Shown: positions 33,616 through 43,338, numbered from the stretch's first letter. The stretch is 64,000 nucleotides of DNA from DASUCS01 sp041166385 (GCA_041166385.1 JBEEFW010000103.1:47605-111604), one strand, 5' to 3'. Notes: generated by a model from the sequence alone, not told the origin. Numbers and translations are program-made.

Positions 33616-35028
33616 CGCGCGCAGGTCGTCGATCGTGTCGACCTCATCGGGCGACTTGTCGTCGCGGTAGCGCTTGACGCGCGCGAAGCGCAGGCCGATC
33701 CCGCCGGGGTAGCGCGTCGACTCCATCACACCGTCGAGCGCGATCTCGACGACAACCTCCGGACGGACGAACACCACGTGACCCTTCTCGTCGGTCTTCA
33801 GTCGCTGGAACGTCTCGGTCTGCCAGCGCAGCATCTCGTCGGTCATGCCTTTGAACGTCTTGCCGACCATGAGGAAGCCGCCGTCCGGCCCGCGCGCGCC
33901 GAGATGGATGTTCGACAACCAGCCCGTGCGCCGGCCGCTGCCCCACTCGACCGCGAGCACGACGAGGTCGAGGGTGCGGACCGGCTTCACCTTCCGCCAC
34001 GACGCGCCGCGGCGTCCCGCCTCGTACGGCGACGACACGTCCTTGACCATCACGCCTTCATGCCCCGTGGCCAACGCCTCCGCGAGGAACCGTTCGGCCT
34101 CCTCGCCGTTGGCCGTCACGATGCCGGGGATACGCAGCGGGCCGGCCACGCGTTCCAGTGCGGTGAGCCGGTCGAGCAGCGGTCTGTCGACCAGGGTCTC
34201 GCCGTCGAGCGCGAGACAGTCGAAGAAGCGCACCTCGCCGCCGACCGCTTCGCCGTCGAGGACGAACTCGTTCGCCGGCAGCGATCTGATCAACTCGACG
34301 AGGTTGGGTATCTGATCGGTGACGTCGTTGAGGTTGCGGGTGAAGCACCGGACCTCGTCGCCGGAGCGGTGCACCTGCAGCCGGATGCCGTCGAGCTTCC
34401 ACTCGACCGAGGATTGTTCGAAGAGCGCCACCGCCTCGCTGGCGGACGGGCTCGAGGCGGCCAGCATCGGTTGCACCGGCTGCAATGGTTGGAGCCCGAA
34501 TGCGTCGAGCGCGTCGGCGCCGCCGGTGAGCGCAGCTCGCGCCGCGACCGGCAGGTCGCCGGCGAACATCGCCGCGCGACGCACGGCGGCGAGCGGGAGG
34601 CCCGACGCTCGCGCGACGGCGTCGGTCATCACGCCGGCGAGCGCGCCCTGGCGGAGCTCGCCGACCAGCAGCCGGCGCAGGAACTCGCCCTCGTCGTGCG
34701 TCGCGCGCGAGAAGAGGTCGGTCAACAACGCGGTGCGCTGCGCGCCCGAGCCCGTTCCGGTCGTGATCGCGAGCTCGTCGAAGATCGCGTGTACGTCGAG
34801 GATCGAGAGCGAAGTAGCGTCTGCCGGAGCGGCGTCGACCTTGAAGGCGCTGCGCCAGCCGACGCCGATCTTGCCTTGTCGGGGCGCACCCGTGAGGGCG
34901 CTCACCGCGATCTCGATCTCCTCGGGCGCGAGCCGCGACAGGAAGTCGACCAGCGCGGCGACCTTGGCCGACCGCTTCGACGTCGACGTCATCGCCGCCG
35001 ACGTGGCGACCAACTCTGCGAAGAGCAC
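33598..35028 (-). CDS. ligB: ATP-dependent DNA ligase, LigB type
   Basis: About 476 residues. The N-terminal domain includes LPAVRRAAM-like sequence (LPLAAVRRAAMFAGDLPVAA) and GELRQGALAGVMTDAVARA as in mycobacterial LigB. The adenylated lysine lies in EWKLDGIRLQVHR; further motifs are EFVLDGEAVGG, GHEGVMVKD, RRGASWRKVKPV, TLDLVVLAVEWGSGRR, and YPGGIGLRFARVKRYRDDK. GTG 35028 (VLFAELVATS) matches the usual N-terminus; ATG 35058 would add ten residues. It seals nicks with ATP and is non-essential beside LigA in relatives. Confidence 0.93.
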   Translation of the reverse strand: MLFAELVATSAAMTSTSKRSAKVAALVDFLSRLAPEEIEIAVSALTGAPRQGKIGVGWRSAFKVDAAPADATSLSILDVHAIFDELAITTGTGSGAQRTALLTDLFSRATHDEGEFLRRLLVGELRQGALAGVMTDAVARASGLPLAAVRRAAMFAGDLPVAARAALTGGADALDAFGLQPLQPVQPMLAASSPSASEAVALFEQSSVEWKLDGIRLQVHRSGDEVRCFTRNLNDVTDQIPNLVELIRSLPANEFVLDGEAVGGEVRFFDCLALDGETLVDRPLLDRLTALERVAGPLRIPGIVTANGEEAERFLAEALATGHEGVMVKDVSSPYEAGRRGASWRKVKPVRTLDLVVLAVEWGSGRRTGWLSNIHLGARGPDGGFLMVGKTFKGMTDEMLRWQTETFQRLKTDEKGHVVFVRPEVVVEIALDGVMESTRYPGGIGLRFARVKRYRDDKSPDEVDTIDDLRALLPRR

Positions 35029-35075
35029 GGGTTGAGTTTGCCGCGCGAGCGTCGACATCCCAGACTGCGCACCGC

Positions 35076-35867
35076 ATGGACTTCGCGACGATGATGAACC
35101 TCGAGCCCCACGGTCCTGACACCTTCGTCGGCATCGGGCCCAAGTACCCCTGGGGCGGGCTGTACGGCGGACAGATCGTGGCCCAGGCCTTGCGGGCGGC
35201 GCAGCTCACGGTCGAGCCGCAGTATCGAGTGCACTCCCTGCACGCGTACTTCATCCGTCGCGGCGACCACGAGGAGCCGATCCGCTTCGAGATCGATCGC
35301 ATCCGCAACGGCCGCTCGTTCGTGACCCGCTCCGTCGTCGCCCGCCAGTCGATCGGTGCCATCTTCAACATGTCGGCCAGCTTCCAGATCGACGAGCCCG
35401 CGCCGGACAAGCAGATCGCCGAGCCGCCGCCCGTGCCCTCACCCGATGAGCTCGAGGGACAGGCGTGGATGGGTATGTTCGAGCGCAGGTTCGTTCGCGA
35501 TCGAGTCGAGAACGGCCGCGCCGTCGGCTGGCTGCGTATGACGGACGAGGTCGGCGATGACCCGGCGCTGCATGCGTGCGCGCTGGCATACATGTCCGAC
35601 GATCTACCGACGGACGCGGTGGTCGCGCTCCTCTATCCCGAGCGCAAGGCCGGCGAGTGGGACATGGACTTTCCGTTCTTCAGCGCGTCGGTCGATCATG
35701 CGATCTGGTTTCACCGGCCGGTACTCGCCGCCGACTGGCAGCTGCAGGACTTCACGTGCCACGGGCTCATGAGTTCGCGCGGCCTGAGTGTCGGCCACGT
35801 CTTCGACACCGAAGGCGTCCACCTCGCCACCGTCAGCCAAGAAGTCCTGCTCCGCGACCTGCGCTGA
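35076..35867 (+). CDS. tesB: Acyl-CoA thioesterase II (TesB-like)
   Basis: 263 residues with a double hot-dog fold. Motifs: WGGLYGGQIVAQALRAAQLTV, VHSLHAYFIRRGD, RNGRSFVTRSVVARQ, FNMSASFQ in the first half, and LMSSRGLSVGHVFDTEGVHLATVSQEVLLR in the second. It hydrolyses acyl-CoAs to free acids, for which the acyl-CoA synthetase at 3.5 kb does the reverse. It is divergent from ligB and ends three bases before a 48-nt palindrome. Confidence 0.94.
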   Translation: MDFATMMNLEPHGPDTFVGIGPKYPWGGLYGGQIVAQALRAAQLTVEPQYRVHSLHAYFIRRGDHEEPIRFEIDRIRNGRSFVTRSVVARQSIGAIFNMSASFQIDEPAPDKQIAEPPPVPSPDELEGQAWMGMFERRFVRDRVENGRAVGWLRMTDEVGDDPALHACALAYMSDDLPTDAVVALLYPERKAGEWDMDFPFFSASVDHAIWFHRPVLAADWQLQDFTCHGLMSSRGLSVGHVFDTEGVHLATVSQEVLLRDLR

Positions 35868-35869
35868 CG

Positions 35870-35917
35870 AAATCCCATTCATACGTACACAAAAATGTGT
35901 ACCTATGAATGGGATTT
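35870..35917. terminator. 48-nt palindrome at convergent gene ends (copy 2)
   Basis: Arms 35870-35891 and 35896-35917 pair over 22 bases with one C-C mismatch (35884/35903) around an AAAA loop. It is preceded by ACG (giving ACGAAATC). It is the same length as the palindrome at 11501-11548; the left arms share 19 of 22 bases, and two of the differing positions are compensated in the right arm. It starts two bases after the tesB stop and contains the TAG stop of the convergent gene. Confidence 0.82.
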
Positions 35918-36325
35918 GGGGCGGTTCTCCCTGCGCCACACGACGCGTAGGCCGGACCAGATGTCGGAGATGGCGCACACCTTGTTGTCGACGAGGCCGA
36001 GTGGCAGGAACACCTCTCGCACGGTGTCCTCCGTGATGTCGGTCGGCACCTTGCTCGCCTTCTTCGGCCACGCGATCCAGAGCCCGCCGTTCACGTCGAG
36101 CGCCGCGAGCAGCTTGGGCACGCGCGCCTCGAGATCGGCGCGCTCGGTGTGGAACGACACGATCACGTCGTTCGTCCCACGCAGTGCGGTGCTGATCTTC
36201 ACCGCGTCGGGCAAGCCCTCCAGTTCATTCGCGAACCCCTTCGGTGCGCCGAGCAGCGCGACCGAGTGGCCCTCCTTGATGCCGAGCTTCTTGGCCAGCG
36301 GCGTCCCCGAGTAGCCGGCAGGCAC
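35903..36325 (-). CDS. DUF3052 family protein
   Basis: 140 residues from GTG 36325; the longer in-frame extension is antisense-like Arg-rich sequence of the ABC gene. It carries the DUF3052 signature PAGYSGTPLAKKLGIKEGHSV, then VALLGAPKGF, GTNDVIVSFHTERADLEARVP, GGLWIAWPKKASKVPTD and VCAISDIWSGLRVVWRREN. The family is almost confined to actinobacteria and has no known function; the WIAWPKK core suggests small-ligand binding. The last codons (Lys-Ser-His-Ser-stop) are the palindrome itself. It starts two bases after the ABC permease stop. Confidence 0.9.
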   Translation of the reverse strand: MPAGYSGTPLAKKLGIKEGHSVALLGAPKGFANELEGLPDAVKISTALRGTNDVIVSFHTERADLEARVPKLLAALDVNGGLWIAWPKKASKVPTDITEDTVREVFLPLGLVDNKVCAISDIWSGLRVVWRRENRPKSHS

Positions 36326-36327
36326 GC

Positions 36328-38892
36328 CTACTCCGTCGCGATCGCCTGAAGGACGTCGAGCTTCGCCGCTTTGCGAGCCGGACGGATCGCGGCCAGCACG
36401 CCCGCGAGCGCGCCCACCACGAGGATGACGACCAGGAGCGGCACGGGAGGCGCGAACGTGATCTCCGATCCACCGGTACCGACCACCACCGCCCACCCGA
36501 AGAAGAATCCGAGCACGAGCCCGCCGAGCGTTCCGAACAGCGAGATGATTGCGGACTCCCACCGGATCGACGACCGCACCTGCGCGCGCGTCATGCCAAC
36601 CGCCCGCAACAGGCCGAGTTCGCGCGTGCGCTCGTAGACCGACAACCTCAAGGTGTTGGCGATGCCCAAGAGGGCGATGATGATCGCGAGGGCGAGCATG
36701 ATGAGGATCAATCCGAACAGGGCAGCGATGCGCGACTCAAACGTCTGCTTCAACTCATGGAGATCCTGCACCTTGGCGGTCGGGTAGGGCTTGGCCGCCT
36801 GCTCGATCGCGGCTCGTCCTTGGTCGAACGGAACGCCCGGCTTGAACTTCACGAAGATGAATGCGTTGAGGGTGTTCGGTTGATTGGCTTCGAGGGCCTG
36901 GGTGCTGATGAGCACATCACTCGTGACCGTGCTCCGATGGAACAGCGCTCGGACCGTGAACGTCTTCTCTCCCGTCTCGACGAACGTCATGAGGTACTTG
37001 TCGCCGAGCTTCGGGTGCACCGTTGCGCCGTCAGGCCCCTTGATGTCCTGCGTGTCGAGCACCGCGACACCGTCGGTCCCGAGAGCAGAGATGTCGCCCG
37101 CGGTCACCTGCACGTCGATCACCTTCGAGAACGTCGCGGGGTCGACACCCGTGACCACGGTGCTGTTGTCGCCTTGACCGGAGAGTCCGATCTCGAGCGG
37201 AGCGGCGGCCTCGACCTCGGGAAGCTGGTTCAACGACTGTGCCAGCGTCGGGCTCACGCCGCCTCGTCCGAAACCGCCGGCGGTGATCGTGACATCACCG
37301 GTGAATGCTTCGGAGATCTGGTTGTCGATCGACGTACGCAGCGATCCGTACAGCACGGTGATCAAGCTCACGATGCCGACGCCGATCAAGAGCGCGTTCG
37401 CTGTCGCCGCCGTGCGGCGCGGGTTGCGCATCGCATTCTCTCGGGCCAGCGAGCCCGTCATTCCCTTCACCTTCGGAAGTGGCCAGCCGACGACACGGCT
37501 CACCGGCTTGGCCACGACGGGGCCGAGCACCACCGTGCCGATCAGCGTGCCGACGACGCCAAGCCCCAGCGCTCCGCCGGAGCCGCTGCCGATCGTGCCG
37601 CGGACGACATTGAGCACGCCGAGGGCGGTGAGCGCGGAGCCGGTGATGATGCGGCTCCTCTTGAGCGGCGACGTTTCGAACGCGACGTCGCGGAGCGCGG
37701 CGATCGGTGGAACCCGCGATGCCCTGACCGCGGGGAAGATCGCCGCCACCAACGTCACGGTCAGACCGACCACCATCCCGGCAACGATCGTCGAGCTGCG
37801 CAGCACCAAGCCGGTCGCCGGAAGGTCGAATCCGATCGCGGCGAACAAGGCCTTCAGCCCGCCGCCCACAGCGAGTCCGCCCGCGATGCCGAGGACAGAT
37901 GCAAAGACACCGACGACGAGGGCCTCGAGCACAACCGACGTCAGCACCTGGCGCCGCGCCGCCCCGATCGCTCGCAGCAACGCCATCTCGCGCGAGCGCT
38001 GGGCGACGATGATCGAGAACGTGTTGTAGATGACGAAGCCGCCAACCACGATCGCGACCACCGCGAACGCCGTGAAGAAGATCGAGATGAAGCTGATGTT
38101 CTTCTCGATCTCGTTCTGTTGCTCCTTGGTGATCTGGTCGCCGGTCAAGGCCTCCGTTTCAGGTGGCAGTACGGCCTGGATACGCGTGGCCAGCTCTTGC
38201 TGCGAGACGCCGGGGGCCGCTTGGACCCTGACCGCATCGATCTTTCCGGGCTGCGTCAGGACGCGCTCGGCAGTGGGGAGCGTGAAGAGCACGTAGCTCG
38301 CGCCGAGGGGGCTGTCCGCGGTACCGAACTTCACGATGCCGACGAGATGGAACTGTTGAGGCGCCGTCGCCGTCGGCAAGACGATGAAAATCGTGTCTCC
38401 GACCTTGAGGTGACCCTTCGTGGCGCTCGACTTGTCGATGACGACCTCGTCGTCGGCTGCCGGCGCACGGCCGTCGCTCACATGAAATGGGTTCAGCGTG
38501 GCGTTCTCCGACCACGCCCCGCCGAACGTAGGAGCCCCTTGTCCGGGGTTGCCGATGGCCTTTCCATCCGAACCGACGACTTGGGTGTTGTCAGCGATGA
38601 TGTCGCCCGCGGCATCCGCGACACCGTCAACACCCTTCACCGTCTGCACGAGTGAGTCGTCGATCCGCCTTCGCAGGTCACCGGTCTCGTCGCCCGTGAC
38701 CTTCTGGGTGCTCCGCACGTACGCGTCCGTCCCGCGATAGACGTCGCCGAACAAGTCGTTGAAGCTTGTCTTGATCGTGTCGGTCAGCACCAGCGTGCCG
38801 GCAAGGAAGGCGACGCCGAGGAACACCGCGAGAAAGGTCGAGACGAATCGCGTCTTGTGGGCGATCAAGCCTCGCAAGGTGACCTTGAGCAC
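36328..38892 (-). CDS. MacB/FtsX-type ABC transporter permease
   Basis: 854 residues with the duplicated layout of large FtsX-like permeases: an N-terminal helix (VSTFLAVFLGVAFLAGTLVL), an outer MacB-like domain, three helices (FISIFFTAFAVVAIVVGGFVIYN with REMALLRAIGAARRQV), a central region, a second outer domain, and three terminal helices (LFGLILIMLALAIIIALLG, ELGLLRAVGMTRAQVRSSI, VPLLVVILVVGALAGVLAAI). Such pairs extract or export lipids, lipoproteins or peptides. The ATPase gene is four bases upstream. Confidence 0.94.
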   Translation of the reverse strand: MLKVTLRGLIAHKTRFVSTFLAVFLGVAFLAGTLVLTDTIKTSFNDLFGDVYRGTDAYVRSTQKVTGDETGDLRRRIDDSLVQTVKGVDGVADAAGDIIADNTQVVGSDGKAIGNPGQGAPTFGGAWSENATLNPFHVSDGRAPAADDEVVIDKSSATKGHLKVGDTIFIVLPTATAPQQFHLVGIVKFGTADSPLGASYVLFTLPTAERVLTQPGKIDAVRVQAAPGVSQQELATRIQAVLPPETEALTGDQITKEQQNEIEKNISFISIFFTAFAVVAIVVGGFVIYNTFSIIVAQRSREMALLRAIGAARRQVLTSVVLEALVVGVFASVLGIAGGLAVGGGLKALFAAIGFDLPATGLVLRSSTIVAGMVVGLTVTLVAAIFPAVRASRVPPIAALRDVAFETSPLKRSRIITGSALTALGVLNVVRGTIGSGSGGALGLGVVGTLIGTVVLGPVVAKPVSRVVGWPLPKVKGMTGSLARENAMRNPRRTAATANALLIGVGIVSLITVLYGSLRTSIDNQISEAFTGDVTITAGGFGRGGVSPTLAQSLNQLPEVEAAAPLEIGLSGQGDNSTVVTGVDPATFSKVIDVQVTAGDISALGTDGVAVLDTQDIKGPDGATVHPKLGDKYLMTFVETGEKTFTVRALFHRSTVTSDVLISTQALEANQPNTLNAFIFVKFKPGVPFDQGRAAIEQAAKPYPTAKVQDLHELKQTFESRIAALFGLILIMLALAIIIALLGIANTLRLSVYERTRELGLLRAVGMTRAQVRSSIRWESAIISLFGTLGGLVLGFFFGWAVVVGTGGSEITFAPPVPLLVVILVVGALAGVLAAIRPARKAAKLDVLQAIATE

Positions 38893-38896
38893 TGGC

Positions 38897-39658
38897 TCAG
38901 TCTCCGAGTTGCTTGAGACGGTCGAGCACCTTTTCGGCGGTCGGGTCCGTCATCGTGTCGACCACCCGACCGTCGTTCAGGAAGACGGCGGTGTCGGCGT
39001 AGCCCGCCGCGACCGGATCGTGGGTGACCATCACGATCGTTTGGCCGAGATCACGCACCGCATCGCGCATGAACGTGAGGATCTCCGCGCCCGAGCGCGA
39101 GTCGAGGTTCCCAGTGGGCTCGTCGGCGAAGACGATCTTCGGCCGGCTCGCCAGGGCGCGACCGACTGCCACCCGCTGTTGCTGGCCGCCCGAGAGCTCG
39201 GACGGACGGTGAGACAGACGATCGCGCAGGCCGACCGTGTCAACCACTGTGTCGAGCCACGCTTGATCGGGCTCGCGACCAGCGAGCGCCATCGGCAGCG
39301 TGATGTTCTCGAGGGCCGTGAGCGTGGGGATGAGGTTGAACGCTTGAAAGACGAAGCCGACGCTCTCCCGGCGCAACAACGTGAGCTCCTTGTCCGACAA
39401 GTGCGACAACTCGACATCGCCGATGTACACATGCCCCGATGTGAGCGAGTCGAGGCCAGCGACGCAATGCATCAACGTGGACTTGCCCGAGCCCGACGGA
39501 CCCATGACGGCCGTGAAGTGGCCGGCTTCGAGTGACACGGTGACGCCGTCGAGCGCACGGACTTCGGTGTCGCCGGATCCGTAGACCTTGACGGCATCGA
39601 CGGCTCGAGCGACCGCGGTGACGTTGGTCACGGCGGATTGCGTGTCAGCGAAGGACAT
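38897..39658 (-). CDS. MacB/LolD-type ABC transporter ATPase
   Basis: 253 residues: Walker A MGPSGSGKST, Q-loop FVFQAFNLIPTLTALENITLP, signature LSGGQQQRVAVGRALA, Walker B KIVFADEPTGNLDS, switch His in MVTHDP, and the typical SVGFVF/DSRSGAEIL LolD-like features. It energises the adjacent FtsX-like permease. The upstream 120 nt toward the divergent cyclase gene hold the promoters of both; no clear operator is seen. Confidence 0.95.
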   Translation of the reverse strand: MSFADTQSAVTNVTAVARAVDAVKVYGSGDTEVRALDGVTVSLEAGHFTAVMGPSGSGKSTLMHCVAGLDSLTSGHVYIGDVELSHLSDKELTLLRRESVGFVFQAFNLIPTLTALENITLPMALAGREPDQAWLDTVVDTVGLRDRLSHRPSELSGGQQQRVAVGRALASRPKIVFADEPTGNLDSRSGAEILTFMRDAVRDLGQTIVMVTHDPVAAGYADTAVFLNDGRVVDTMTDPTAEKVLDRLKQLGD

Positions 39659-39780
39659 GCGGCCAAGCTAGGTACGAAGCGGGCATCGGACAATGCGGTA
39701 TCACCCTGAGAACCAGTTCAGGGGAATTCCTGACCCTTTCACTGAGGCGTTCCCCCTACGCGTCCTCGTAGAATCAAGCC

Positions 39781-42700
39781 GTGACCTGCCCGGCGTGTGG
39801 GGCGCCTGCCGTTGATGGCTCGCGGTTCTGCGCGTCTTGTGGGCAGCCGCTCCAACATCGCTCCGATGAGCGCCGGATCGTCACTGTCCTGTTCGCCGAC
39901 CTTGTCGGGTTCACGTCGATGGCGGAGACGCGAGACCCGGAGCATGTGAAGAACCTGGTCGATCGCTGTTTCGAACGGCTGGTGCTCGACATCGCGGCCT
40001 ACGGCGGGAGGGTCGACAAGATCGTCGGCGACGCGATCCTTGCGTTGTTCGGTGCCCCGCTTGCTCACGAGGACGACGCCGAGCGGGCCGTGCGGGCCGG
40101 CCTCGCGATGCAGCGGACTTTGTCCGACTGGGCCAGCACCGACGATGAGCGGGCGCTGCGGCTCCGCATCGGCATCAACACCGGCGAGGTGTTGGTCGGC
40201 GCGCTGCGTGCTGGCGGCGACTACACCGCCATGGGCGACGTGGTGAACAGCGCGAGTCGCTTGCAGACCGCCGCGCAGCCCGGGCAGGTGCTCGTGGGGC
40301 CCACCACCGTCGCCGCCACCCGTCAGGTCGTGCAGTACACGTCGCTGGGCGCGCTCACCGTGAAGGGTCGCGAGGAGCCGATCGAGGTCTCCGTGGCCGA
40401 GGAGGCCCTGCTGCCTCCGGGCGCCCGCCCCAATCGGGGGCGAGCCCCGCTCGTCGGTCGCGATGCCGAGCTCGGGCTCATGGGGCACGCGATCGGTACC
40501 GCCGTCAATCGCCGCCGCGCCCACTTGCTGCTGCTGATCGGCGAAGCCGGGATGGGCAAGACGCGCGTCGCGGAAGAAGCCGCCACCGCGGCGGCGTGCG
40601 ACCACGACGCGCTCGTGCTCGAGGGACGCTGCGTTCCGTACGGCGAAGCCAACGTGTGGTGGCCGGTTGCGGAAGCGTTGCGCGCCGGCTGCGGCATCAC
40701 CGCCGACGACTCGACCGAGATCGCGCACGAGCGCTGCACCGACACCGTGCGAGGGGCACTGGGTGAGGCGTTGGCCGTCGAGGTCGAGCGCGTCACGAAC
40801 GGTCTGCTCCATCTGATGGGCTACGACGGCCCGTTGCGCGACATCGATCCCACGCGCGCCCGCGAAGAAATGGTGCGCTCGCTCTTCACGTTCGTCGAGT
40901 CGGCCACCAAGCAGCGGCCGATGATCGTGCTGCTGTCCGACCTTCACTGGGCCGACGACATCGTGCTCGAGCGAATGGACGAGTTGCTCGAGCGCGTCGC
41001 GAACCAGCCGTTCGTGCTGATCGCCACCGCTCGTCACGCGCTGCTCGAGCGCTGGAACCCGAAGCCCGGTCGTCACAACGCGATCGTGATGAACCTCGAT
41101 CCCCTCGATCGCGATGCCGCCACCGCCCTGCTCGGCGCACTCGTCGAGACCGAACTCCCCGCTGATCTGCGCGAAGTGCTGCTCGATCGCAGTGGCGGCA
41201 ACCCGTTCTACCTCGAGGAGCTCGTGTCGCTCCTCAGCGAAGCCGGGATGGTCGGTGGCCCTGGCGCTGGGTCAGGACGAACCGATCTACCGGACACGTT
41301 GCGCGGGCTCGTGGCCGCTCGGCTCGACGGCCTCACTCCCGATGAACGACGCACGCTCGACGACGCGGCCGTCATCGGCCGACGCGGTCCGACCGATGCG
41401 CTACGGCTCATGGCGCGCGAGGCGCACGGCGTGCCCGACATCGAAACCGCCATAGACGGGCTCGTCACCAAAGACGTGCTCGTGATCGAGCACGGCATCT
41501 GGTCGTTCCGGTCCGACCTCGTTCGTGAGGTCGCGTACGGCACGTTGACGAAGGCGGACCGCGTGCGCCGCCACGCCGGTATCGCGAAGTGGATGGAGAT
41601 GCACCAGAAAGAAGGCGCCGCGGACGTCGACCGCATTGCCCACCACTACGCCGTCGCCGCTGCGCTGGTCGCCGAGATCGGGTCGGTGCCGCACTTCCTC
41701 GGGCAGGAGCACTCGGTTTCTCTCGAAGTCAGCGATCTCGTCGAACGGGCCGTCGTCTGGCTCGAGCGTGCGCTGAAGCAGTCCGAAGCCGGTGAGCTGC
41801 ACATGGTCACGATTCAACTCGCCACACAAGCGCTCGACCTCGGCGACGAGCTCTTGCCCGATGCCCGTCTCCACTTCCTCCTCGCAAAGGCACGCGCGGA
41901 GATCCAACTGCGAGAGCTCGACGGCGCTCGCGACGACCTCGATCGCGCGATGCAGTCGGCCGACGGCGACAGCGGCCGCGCGCACGTGCTCCTCGTGCGC
42001 GGCGATCTCGAGCAAAAGGCCGGCGACCTCGACGCGTCGGTCGCGAGCCTTGAGACCGCCATCGACACGTTCCGCATCCTGGGTGACGAATGCGGCACCG
42101 CCGACGGACTGCGTTCCCTCGGCATGACGTTGATGTTCCAGGACCACAACGCCCGGGCCGAAGCCGCGTTCAGCGACGCGCTCGAGGTGTACAAGGCCGT
42201 GGGCGACCGACGCGGTGAAGCGTGGGCGTTGCAGAACCTGGCTTGGCTGGCGTTCAGCCAAGGGCGCGCCGATCGGGCCGATGCGTGGCTGCAGGAGTCA
42301 GCGGCCACCTTCTCCGAGATCGGCGATGCCGGTGGGCTCGGCTGGGCGCTCGGCCTGCTCGCGTGGGTGCGCTTCCATCAAGGTCGCTATGGCGAGGCGG
42401 AGCAACTGGCGGAGCAGATGCTCGGTGAGGCCCGCGAGCGCGGCGACCGCTGGGCGGTCGGCATGATGCTCGTGCTGCTTGCCTCGCTACGGGTGTTCTC
42501 CGGTCGGGCGGCGTCGGCGATCGAGCCTGCACGCGAAGCCCGCGCCCTGTTCACCTCGATGGCCGACTGGTACGGCAGCGGCAACGCGCTCGGAATTCTC
42601 GCGCGTGCGCTCCTGGTGACCGGCCGCATCGAGGAGGCGTTCGGCGTGCTCGGCGAGATGGAGACGCTCGGTCCCGACGCGCGGCCCGACCAGTGGGCCC

Positions 42701-43317
42701 CGATGCTCGGCGCCGTTGCCGCCGCCCAGGTGGGGCTACCCGATCGCGCGGCGCACATCGATCCCGAAGCCATCGAGCCGGAGCACGAGCCTGGTCAGAT
42801 CGGTTTCACCGATGCCGTCATTGCCTTCGGACTCATGCGCGTGCAGGGAGGCGATGCCCAAGGGGCAGTCGCGTTGCTCGAGCCGATCGTGCAGCAGTCG
42901 CCGACGTTGAACGCCAATGCCACATCGGCGCTGGCGCTCGCGTTCGCGGCGGCCGGGCGCCCGCTCGAAGCAGTGGCCCGGGCCGACGAGGTGCTGACGG
43001 GCGCCAGCGGCACGTACGCCGACTCGACGGTCGCGCTCGAAGCGAAGGGGCTGGCGCTCGCACAGCAGGGCGACGGTGAAGGAGCGGCGCGCGCGTTTCA
43101 GGACGCCCGAGAGATCGTCGACGCGACCGACGACGTGCTGCTTCGCGCGCTGCTCAAGCTGGCCGAGGGGAGCGCGCTCCAAGCGGTCGGCGATCGCCGT
43201 GCGGCCACGGTGAGAGCCGTGGCCGACGATGAGCTCCAGGCGCTCGGCCTGAGCGACACCGCCTGGCGCGTCGCCTTCGAGGTCGCCGCATCCGGCGTCG
43301 ACCTCGTCGCCCGCTAG
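39781..43317 (+). CDS. Class III nucleotidyl cyclase fused to AAA-like ATPase and TPR domain
   Basis: 1178 residues. An N-terminal zinc ribbon (Cys3, Cys6, Cys17, Cys20) precedes a class III cyclase: metal Asp40 (FADLVGFTSM) and Asp84, adenine-selecting Lys80 (RVDKIVGDAILALFG), and MGDVVNSASRL with Asp153, Asn156 and Arg160. Residues about 235-620 are a STAND-like ATPase with Walker A GEAGMGKT (about 253) and IVLLSDLHWADDIVL. The rest is TPR-like helical repeats (LGDEC..LRSLGMTLMF, GDRRGEAWALQNLAWLAFSQGR). The cyclase residues are complete, so cAMP synthesis is likely, gated by the ATPase/TPR sensor. Starts with GTG. Confidence 0.93.
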   Translation: MTCPACGAPAVDGSRFCASCGQPLQHRSDERRIVTVLFADLVGFTSMAETRDPEHVKNLVDRCFERLVLDIAAYGGRVDKIVGDAILALFGAPLAHEDDAERAVRAGLAMQRTLSDWASTDDERALRLRIGINTGEVLVGALRAGGDYTAMGDVVNSASRLQTAAQPGQVLVGPTTVAATRQVVQYTSLGALTVKGREEPIEVSVAEEALLPPGARPNRGRAPLVGRDAELGLMGHAIGTAVNRRRAHLLLLIGEAGMGKTRVAEEAATAAACDHDALVLEGRCVPYGEANVWWPVAEALRAGCGITADDSTEIAHERCTDTVRGALGEALAVEVERVTNGLLHLMGYDGPLRDIDPTRAREEMVRSLFTFVESATKQRPMIVLLSDLHWADDIVLERMDELLERVANQPFVLIATARHALLERWNPKPGRHNAIVMNLDPLDRDAATALLGALVETELPADLREVLLDRSGGNPFYLEELVSLLSEAGMVGGPGAGSGRTDLPDTLRGLVAARLDGLTPDERRTLDDAAVIGRRGPTDALRLMAREAHGVPDIETAIDGLVTKDVLVIEHGIWSFRSDLVREVAYGTLTKADRVRRHAGIAKWMEMHQKEGAADVDRIAHHYAVAAALVAEIGSVPHFLGQEHSVSLEVSDLVERAVVWLERALKQSEAGELHMVTIQLATQALDLGDELLPDARLHFLLAKARAEIQLRELDGARDDLDRAMQSADGDSGRAHVLLVRGDLEQKAGDLDASVASLETAIDTFRILGDECGTADGLRSLGMTLMFQDHNARAEAAFSDALEVYKAVGDRRGEAWALQNLAWLAFSQGRADRADAWLQESAATFSEIGDAGGLGWALGLLAWVRFHQGRYGEAEQLAEQMLGEARERGDRWAVGMMLVLLASLRVFSGRAASAIEPAREARALFTSMADWYGSGNALGILARALLVTGRIEEAFGVLGEMETLGPDARPDQWAPMLGAVAAAQVGLPDRAAHIDPEAIEPEHEPGQIGFTDAVIAFGLMRVQGGDAQGAVALLEPIVQQSPTLNANATSALALAFAAAGRPLEAVARADEVLTGASGTYADSTVALEAKGLALAQQGDGEGAARAFQDAREIVDATDDVLLRALLKLAEGSALQAVGDRRAATVRAVADDELQALGLSDTAWRVAFEVAASGVDLVAR

Positions 43318-43338
43318 AGACGCGACGACCTCCTCACG

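Noticed and set aside
33778..35094. A 438-codon plus-strand frame opposite ligB
   Set aside because: Antisense shadow of a ligase with clear catalytic motifs.
35895..36314. Plus-strand frame starting inside the second palindrome
   Set aside because: It runs antisense to the DUF3052 gene, which has a clear family signature.
36757..38655. A 632-codon plus-strand open frame opposite the ABC permease
   Set aside because: The minus-strand permease shows clear family motifs throughout; the antisense frame has none.
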